From a bacterium (GTDB taxonomy: Bacteria; Planctomycetota; UBA11346), in assembly GCA_020049615.1 (NCBI GenBank), contig JAIFKN010000064.1, positions 1 to 5,011 on the forward strand: DNA of 5,011 nucleotides, in the 5' to 3' direction. Position numbers and translations under genes: made by a program. Shown piece after piece: positions 1 to 5,011 of this stretch. The notes under the pieces were generated by a model that was given only the letters and a program-made list of their open reading frames with translations, was not told the DNA's origin and made no database searches. The first letter of the stretch is position 1. Each line of letters starts with the position of its first letter.

Positions 1-458
<458 letters not shown>

Positions 459-469
459 ACGCAATTGGA

Positions 470-607
470 TTGGCCGCAGAGGCGCAGAGGCGCGGAGGGG
501 AGAAGGGTTGCCGCGTAAGGATCTGGGTTGACACAGGAGGTTTGTCATACGCCGAGAGCCAGGGTCACATCCCCAGACCCTCTGCGCCTCTGCGCCTCTG
601 CGGCCAA
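470..607. repeat. Long inverted repeat (MITE-like intergenic element), copy 1
   Basis: The left arm at 470-499 starts TTGGCCGCAGAGGCGCAGAG and is the reverse complement of the right arm at 578-607 at 29 of 30 positions. The arms are built from an approximately 9-bp unit, CGCAGAGG, and enclose a spacer of 78 bp. A weaker extension, GCAAT at 461-465 against ATTGC at 613-617, may take the pairing outward. The element fills almost all of the gap between the isomerase stop and the aldolase start, leaving about 11 bp on the left and 20 bp on the right. RNA would fold into a strong stem, but no T-tract follows it, so it does not look like a classical Rho-independent terminator. No transposase gene is present. 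It resembles the related element at 1672-1827. Confidence 0.85.
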
Positions 608-627
608 CAGGCATTGCGGGTGTTGGA

Positions 628-1650
628 ATGAGCCTAATCACCGGTCGCGAGGCCGTTCTCGCCCAGTACCGCGCCGCCGCGGCGCGCGGCTGGACCCTGC
701 CCTGCTTCGGCACCGAGAACCTGACCACCAGCGAGGCCTGCCTGGCGGCGGCGCAGGAGCTGGCCGAGCAGCGCGGCTGGGAGCGCATCCCGCTCATCCT
801 CGCCCTGACCATCACCTACGCGCACCGGCCGCAGGCGGTGCTCTACAGCCACAGCCGGCGCTGGGACACCGGGCTGCGTCTGGCCCTGGCCGACATCCAG
901 GTGCTGACCCGGCCCGACGGCCCGTATCCACGCGTCGACTGCATGCTGCACCTCGACCATGCCCAGCACGACAGCGATCGCGCCCTGTTGGAAGACTGGG
1001 ACCTCTCGCCGTTCAGCTCGGTGATGTACGACGCCTCGACCCTGCCCTTCGCCGAGAACTGCGCCGCCACCGCGCGCTTCGTCGCCCGGCGCGGTCGCGA
1101 GATCGTGGTCGAGGGCGCCTGCGACGAGATCATCGACGCCGGCGGCAGCGAGGACTCGCCGCTGTCGTCGGTCAGCCAGGCCGAGGCCTTCGCCCGCACC
1201 GGCGTCGACCTGATGGTCGCCAACCTCGGCACCGAGCACCGCGCCAGCGCCGCGACCCTGCGCTACCACGGCGACCTGGCCCGCACGATCAGCCGCGTGG
1301 TCGGCCCGCGGCTGGTACTGCACGGCGCCAGCTCGGTGGCGCCGGCCCAGGTGCTGGGCCTGTTCCGCGACGGGGTGGTGAAGTGCAACATCTGGACCGC
1401 GCTGGAGCGCGACAGCAGCCCGGCCCTGCTCGCCGAGCTGGCGCGCCACGCAGGCAAGGCGGCAGGCGCCTCGGCCAAGGCGTTGCGCGAAGCAGGTGTG
1501 CTCGGCCCGGCGAGCGCGGTCGACGAGCGCGCCGCCCTCTCGCACTGCACCACCGCCGCGCGCCAGCACATCATCTACGACGGCATGAAGGGGATCGCGA
1601 CGCGCTATCTCGCGCAGTGGTACCTGGCCTCGGCCGCGCAGGTGGCGTGA
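628..1650 (+). CDS. Class II (metal-dependent) aldolase of the fructose/tagatose-bisphosphate aldolase family
   Basis: This 340-residue cytoplasmic enzyme should catalyse reversible cleavage of a ketose phosphate into DHAP plus an aldehyde, using zinc or a similar metal. The fold family is recognisable from N-terminal LPCFGTENLTT (24-34), then LHLDHAQ (107-113) with the catalytic Asp110 and metal ligand His111. Next come FSSVMYDAS (129-137), VEGACDEI (161-168) with the expected Glu162 ligand, and ANLGTEHR (198-205) with ligand His204. Then LHGASS (231-236) has ligand His232, and VKCNIWT (251-257) has Asn254. All metal ligands are therefore present, but the phosphate-binding loops differ from typical members, which have GTSHG, LHGGSG and NIDT. 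That suggests an unusual substrate. ATG 628 is chosen because the homology begins at once after it and GGTG (619-622) is a plausible weak Shine-Dalgarno. The upstream sequence is repeat element. As the neighbour of an isomerase and a kinase, it probably splits the phosphorylated ketose they make. The family is sure; fructose, tagatose or deoxyhexulose specificity is open. Confidence 0.86.
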   Translation: MSLITGREAVLAQYRAAAARGWTLPCFGTENLTTSEACLAAAQELAEQRGWERIPLILALTITYAHRPQAVLYSHSRRWDTGLRLALADIQVLTRPDGPYPRVDCMLHLDHAQHDSDRALLEDWDLSPFSSVMYDASTLPFAENCAATARFVARRGREIVVEGACDEIIDAGGSEDSPLSSVSQAEAFARTGVDLMVANLGTEHRASAATLRYHGDLARTISRVVGPRLVLHGASSVAPAQVLGLFRDGVVKCNIWTALERDSSPALLAELARHAGKAAGASAKALREAGVLGPASAVDERAALSHCTTAARQHIIYDGMKGIATRYLAQWYLASAAQVA

Positions 1651-1671
1651 TGCGATACCCGACGAAGGCCA

Positions 1672-1827
1672 TTGGCCACAGAGACACGGAGATCCACAGA
1701 GGTCCACGGAGACGACAGGTGCAGGAACCGGTTCATCACAGGCCGCGTCATCATACAAATGAGCGACTGGCGGAGAGAAATGACCATTCTCCGTGGCCCT
1801 CTGTGGACCTTTGTGCCTCTGTGGCAA
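1672..1827. repeat. Long inverted repeat (MITE-like intergenic element), copy 2
   Basis: The left arm at 1672-1712 starts TTGGCCACAGAGACACGGAG. It pairs with the right arm at 1788-1827 over about 40 positions with roughly 5 mismatches and one extra base on the left. The arms are made of an approximately 9-bp purine-rich unit (CCACAGAGR, with CACGGAGA variants). The spacer at 1713-1787 is 75 bp. Outside the arms, GGCCATTGG (1668-1676) and CCAATGCC (1833-1840) extend the dyad imperfectly. It occupies most of the gap between the aldolase and the kinase. The first in-frame ATG upstream of the kinase (1793) lies inside its right arm and is not a credible start. It is related to the element at 470-607 through the shared ATTGGCC end, the arm pattern and short spacer blocks. 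Confidence 0.83.
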
Positions 1828-1849
1828 AGGTTCCAATGCCGGATCCAGG

Positions 1850-3307
1850 ATGATGGCTGCGATCGGGCTCGATGTCGGCACCAGCGGGGCCAAGGCCCTG
1901 CTCGTCGACGGCGCCGGCCGGGTGCTGGCGCGCGCCAGCCGCAGCTACGCCGTCACCGCGCCCGAGCCGGGCGCGGCGGAACTCGATCCGCGCATGGTCC
2001 TCGCCGCCGCCGAGGCGGTGGTCGCCGAGGTCGCCGCCGCCGCGCCAGGCACCGCGCAGGCCATCGGCATCAGCTGTCAGGGCGAGGCGGTGGTGCCGGT
2101 CGACGCCGACGGCGAGCCGCTGGCCGCCCTGCAGGTGTCGAGCGACCAGCGCCCGGCCGCGGTGATCGCTGCGGTGCTCGCCGAGCTACCGGCCGAAACC
2201 ATCTACCAGCGTACCGGCCACACCCCGGCGCCGCTCTTCACCCTGTTCAAGCTGCGCTGGCTGGCCGAGCACCGTCCGGAGATCCACGCCAAGGCGCGCG
2301 CCTTCCACTGCGTCGAGGACCTCATCCACCGCCACTGGGGGCTGGAGCCGGCGATGGGCCTGCCGCTGGCCGGCCGCACCCTGCTGTTCGATGAGCTGTG
2401 CGCGCTGGCGCGGGTGCGGCCATCGCAGCTCGCCCGGCCGCTGGCGTCGGGCGCCGCAGTCGGACGCCTGTCGGCTGCGGTCGCGGCGCGCCTGGGCGTC
2501 GCCGCCGGCTGCACCGTGGTCGCCGGCGGCCACGACCAGTGCTGCGCGGCGCTGGGCGCCGGCGCGGTCCTGCCCGGCCAGGCGGTGTACGGTTGTGGCA
2601 CGGTGGAATGCATCACCCCGACCTTCGCCGCGCCGGTGCTGTCCGATGCGCTGCGCCGGGCCAACCTGTGCACCTACGCCGCCGCCGCGCCGGGCCGCTG
2701 GGCCTCGGTCGCCTACAGCCTGACCGGCGGCAACGCCCTGGCCTGGTTCCGCCAGGTCAGCGGCGAGGCCTCCTACGAGCAGCTGCTGGCCGAACTCGCG
2801 CCGTCGCCGTCGCCGGTCCTCGCCCTGCCCAGCGGCACACCGTGGTTCGACGGCCGCACCGCCGGCGCGCTGACCGGCCTGCGCCTCGACACCACCCGCG
2901 GGCAGATGCTGCAAGGGCTGCTGGAAGGCGTGGCCTACGAGATGCGGCTCAACCTGTACCTGCTCGGCCAGGCCGGTCTGGCGGTCGACAGTCTGCGCGC
3001 CACCGGCGGCGGCGCGCGTGACCTCCGCCTGTGCCAGCTCAAGGCCGATGCCATCGACCGTCCGCTCGCCCTGCTCGCCGAGCCCGAGGCCGGCTGCCTG
3101 GGCATGGCGGCGGCGGGCTGGGCGGCGGTGCACGGTGCCGATCCGGCGGCGACGGCGGCGGCCTGGGCGCGCACCACGGCGGTGATCGAACCCCGCGCCG
3201 CGCACCGCCAGGCGCACGCCGAGCGCTTCGCCGCCTACCGCGCCCTCTACGGCGCGCTGGCCGGACTGGCGACGCCGCGCGCAGCCGCAGGATCCGCCCA
3301 GCCATGA
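1850..3307 (+). CDS. FGGY-family carbohydrate kinase (xylulokinase/hexulokinase-like)
   Basis: This 485-residue ATP-dependent sugar kinase of the FGGY family (sugar kinase/actin/Hsp70 fold) should phosphorylate a ketose in the cytoplasm. The N-terminal phosphate loop is IGLDVGTSGAK (5-15). The sugar-domain strand GISCQGEAVVPVD (73-85) stands where xylulokinases have GISGQMHG. GGHDQCCAALGAG (226-238) contains the likely catalytic base Asp229. YGCGTVECITP (247-257) and LTGGNALAWF (291-300) follow. The second domain has GLLEGVAYEMRLNLY (356-370) and the adenosine-site motif ATGGGARD (384-391), then EAGCLGMAAAGWAAV. The length is normal for the family. ATG 1850 or ATG 1853 is taken as start, because family homology begins within five residues; the longer in-frame reading from ATG 1793 only translates the right arm of the inverted repeat. 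Ribosome-binding sequence is weak for either start. The stop overlaps the next gene as ATGA, implying translational coupling. The substrate is probably the ketose made by the upstream isomerase. Confidence 0.93.
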   Translation: MMAAIGLDVGTSGAKALLVDGAGRVLARASRSYAVTAPEPGAAELDPRMVLAAAEAVVAEVAAAAPGTAQAIGISCQGEAVVPVDADGEPLAALQVSSDQRPAAVIAAVLAELPAETIYQRTGHTPAPLFTLFKLRWLAEHRPEIHAKARAFHCVEDLIHRHWGLEPAMGLPLAGRTLLFDELCALARVRPSQLARPLASGAAVGRLSAAVAARLGVAAGCTVVAGGHDQCCAALGAGAVLPGQAVYGCGTVECITPTFAAPVLSDALRRANLCTYAAAAPGRWASVAYSLTGGNALAWFRQVSGEASYEQLLAELAPSPSPVLALPSGTPWFDGRTAGALTGLRLDTTRGQMLQGLLEGVAYEMRLNLYLLGQAGLAVDSLRATGGGARDLRLCQLKADAIDRPLALLAEPEAGCLGMAAAGWAAVHGADPAATAAAWARTTAVIEPRAAHRQAHAERFAAYRALYGALAGLATPRAAAGSAQP

Positions 3308-5011
3308 ACCCCCAGCTCATCGACGCCGTCCTCCACCTCGCTGGCCGCCCGGTGCTCACCCACCTGCCGCCCGAGATCGCCGCGGTCGAGGACCCCTCCG
3401 GCACCGGCGTGTTCCTGCGCACCAAGCCGTGGATCGCACGCGACAACCTCGGCCCGGCCGGCCCGGTGGCGGTGCCCAACACCTGCAGCCATCTGCAGTG
3501 GCCCCTTGGGCGACCGGCCGATTGCGTCCGCTGGTTGGCCTGCGCGCGTGGCGAGCCCTACTGGATGACGCCGCGCATCGGCCGCGATCCGCAGCAGGTG
3601 CCGCGCGAGACGCAGTGCCTGCTGCTCGAGCGCAGCGACGGCCAGCACCTGCTGATCGTGCCGCTGCTCGACGAGCCGCTTCGCTTCGCCCTGCAGGGCG
3701 GCTCCGGCGGTTTGGAGCTGATCGGCGAGACCAACGACGCCTTCGCCCCCGGCGCCGGCGGCGTCGGCGTGTTCCTCGCCCTCGGCACCGACCCCTACGA
3801 GCTGTGCGCGCGTGGCGCGGCTGCCGTCGCCCAGCGCCTGCCCGGCTGCCGCCTGCGTCGCGACAAGCCGCTGCCCGACTTCATCGACCTGTTCGGCTGG
3901 TGCACCTGGGACGCCTTCTACCAGGAGGTCGATCCGGCCGGCATCCGCGCCGGGCTGGCTGCGATGCGCGACGCCGGCGTGTCGCCACGCCTGCTGATCA
4001 TCGACGATGGCTGGCTGACCTGCGCGCGCCAGGCGACCGGCGGGCACCAGCTGACCGCGCTGGCCCCGAACGGGAAGTTCGACGGCACCTTCGCCCCGGT
4101 CACCGCCATGGCCAAGGGCGAGTTCGGCGTCACCTGCGTGCTCGCCTGGCACGCCATGCTCGGCACCTGGGGCGGCCTCTCGCCCAGTCACCTGCCCGCC
4201 TACGGCACGCGCGAGGTGGTGCGCTCCTACGGCGTCGGCGTGCTCAGCCATCACGGCGGGGCCAACCATCAGTGGTGGGGTCCGCTGGTCGGTCTGCCCG
4301 CGGCCGACCGCGCCGCCTCCTTCTATGACGACTGGCACCGCCTGCTCGCCAGCCAGGGCATCGACGGGGTCAAGGTCGACGTGCAGGCGACGCTCGAGAG
4401 CTGCGCCACCGGCAGCGGCGGCCGCGTCGGCCTGTACCGCAGCTTCCGCACCGCGCTCGAGAGCTCGGTGGCGCGGCACTTCAACGGCCGGCTGATCAAC
4501 TGCATGAGCCACAACAGCGAGACCTGGTATCTGTCGCCAGGCTCGAACCTGTGCCGCTTCTCGGGCGACTTCTATCCGACCAAGCCCGAGACGCATGGCC
4601 CGCACCTGTGGACCAATGCCGCCCTCGGCCTGTGGTTCGGCGAGTTCCAGCATCCCGATTGGGACATGTTCCACTCGCTGCATGCGCAGGCCGGGCGCGC
4701 CATCTCCGGCGGTCCGGTCTACGTCTCGGACAAGCCGGGGCAGCACGATGCCGCGGTGCTGCGCCGCCTGGTCCTCGCGGACGGCACGGTCGCGCGCTGC
4801 ACCGGGCCGGCCTGCCTGTCGCCGGCCAGCCTCTATGCCGACCCGCTGGCCGAGGCCGAGCTGCTGCGCATCTGGAACCGCAACCCGTGCGGCGCGGTGG
4901 TCGGCGCCTTCAACGTGCATCGCGATGGGCCGGCGATCGCCGGCACCGTCTCGGCCGCCGACGTGCCGGGCTTCGCCGGCGAGGCGGTGTTGCATGCGGA
5001 CGGGCGGCTGC
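3304..5011 (+). CDS. Raffinose synthase/Sip1-type GH36 family protein, probable alpha-galactosidase (3' end outside window)
   Basis: The frame is open from ATG 3304 to the window edge (569 codons), so the C-terminus is missing; relatives run to roughly 650-850 residues. The protein has the hallmarks of the raffinose synthase family, a GH36-type retaining glycosidase/transglycosidase. They are FGWCTWDAFY (197-206), PRLLIIDDGW (228-237), GVKVDVQATLE (355-365) with the expected nucleophile Asp359, and RFSGDFYP (418-425) with the expected acid/base Asp422. After these come FQHPDWDMFHSLHA (448-461), RAISGGPVYVSDKPGQHD (465-482) and LRIWNRN (521-527). The N-terminus shows no signal peptide, so it should act in the cytoplasm on an imported oligosaccharide. 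Hydrolysis of alpha-galactosides is the likeliest role, since the plant-type synthase reaction needs galactinol. It overlaps the kinase by ATGA; AGGA at 3289-3292 is a distant possible ribosome-binding site. The family is firm, the sugar specificity inferred. Confidence 0.93.
   Translation, partial: MNPQLIDAVLHLAGRPVLTHLPPEIAAVEDPSGTGVFLRTKPWIARDNLGPAGPVAVPNTCSHLQWPLGRPADCVRWLACARGEPYWMTPRIGRDPQQVPRETQCLLLERSDGQHLLIVPLLDEPLRFALQGGSGGLELIGETNDAFAPGAGGVGVFLALGTDPYELCARGAAAVAQRLPGCRLRRDKPLPDFIDLFGWCTWDAFYQEVDPAGIRAGLAAMRDAGVSPRLLIIDDGWLTCARQATGGHQLTALAPNGKFDGTFAPVTAMAKGEFGVTCVLAWHAMLGTWGGLSPSHLPAYGTREVVRSYGVGVLSHHGGANHQWWGPLVGLPAADRAASFYDDWHRLLASQGIDGVKVDVQATLESCATGSGGRVGLYRSFRTALESSVARHFNGRLINCMSHNSETWYLSPGSNLCRFSGDFYPTKPETHGPHLWTNAALGLWFGEFQHPDWDMFHSLHAQAGRAISGGPVYVSDKPGQHDAAVLRRLVLADGTVARCTGPACLSPASLYADPLAEAELLRIWNRNPCGAVVGAFNVHRDGPAIAGTVSAADVPGFAGEAVLHADGRL

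Noticed and set aside
528..550. Promoter-like TTGACA at 528-533 with TCATAC at 545-550
   Set aside because: The spacing is only 11 bp, well short of the 16-18 bp needed for sigma-70, and no better -10 box lies at the right distance.
578..607. Rho-independent terminator formed by the first inverted repeat
   Set aside because: The stem is strong, but the spacer is long and no T-tract follows. The next gene starts 20 bp later in the same pathway, so a classical terminator is not supported.
470..1827. CRISPR array or composite transposon made by the two repeats
   Set aside because: There are only two elements, each internally palindromic, separated by a whole ordinary operon gene, with no regular spacers, cas genes or transposase in the window.
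528..1853. Long + strand frame overlapping the aldolase in another phase (441 codons)
   Set aside because: The product is Arg/Pro-rich low-complexity sequence, and it begins and ends in repeat elements. The true aldolase frame carries all catalytic motifs.
634..1893. Long open frame on the - strand opposite the aldolase (419 codons)
   Set aside because: It spans the aldolase, the second inverted repeat and the kinase start, has no family motifs, and is explained by high GC at third codon positions of the + strand genes.
2186..3217. Long open frame on the - strand opposite the kinase (343 codons)
   Set aside because: It is antisense to clear FGGY motifs and has an Ala/Gly/Arg-rich composition without domains.
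3247..4995. Long open frame on the - strand (582 codons)
   Set aside because: It lies opposite the GH36 gene, whose family motifs are unmistakable on the + strand. The encoded protein is Ala/Gly/Arg-rich without recognisable motifs, as expected for antisense frames in high-GC DNA.

Overview
The window is a very GC-rich stretch (roughly 70% GC by eye) carrying four genes in a row on the + strand. All four have strong third-position GC bias and belong to carbohydrate-catabolism families. The order is: the 3' end of a fucose/arabinose-isomerase-family sugar isomerase (1-458), a complete class II (metal-dependent) aldolase of the fructose/tagatose-bisphosphate aldolase family (628-1650), a complete FGGY sugar kinase (1850-3307), and the first 569 codons of a raffinose synthase/Sip1-type GH36 glycoside hydrolase (3304-5011, running off the window). 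The kinase and hydrolase overlap by ATGA. No convincing promoter or terminator was seen between the genes, so they look like one operon whose ends lie outside the window.

The two junctions that do not overlap (459-627 and 1651-1849) are each almost filled by a long imperfect inverted repeat: purine-rich arms of 30 to 40 bp around a spacer of about 75 bp. The two elements are diverged relatives. Both begin ATTGGCC, both have arms of about 9-bp period, they differ mostly by transitions at aligned arm positions, and their spacers share short blocks in the same order. They look like non-autonomous, MITE-like or REP-like intergenic repeats, and in the transcript each could fold into a long hairpin.

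Read together, the genes suggest uptake of an alpha-linked oligosaccharide and hydrolysis in the cytoplasm by the GH36 enzyme. The released aldose would be isomerised to a ketose, phosphorylated by the FGGY kinase, and split by the aldolase to a triose phosphate plus an aldehyde. This is the logic of L-fucose or L-rhamnose breakdown, but with an FBA-type aldolase. Galactose via tagatose phosphate is one option; a 6-deoxyhexose is another. The sugar cannot be settled from sequence alone.

The organism is a high-GC bacterium. I associate this type of CTCTGYG-rich intergenic repeat with environmental bacteria such as purple sulfur gammaproteobacteria and Chloroflexota, but that is recollection, and the window does not settle the phylum.
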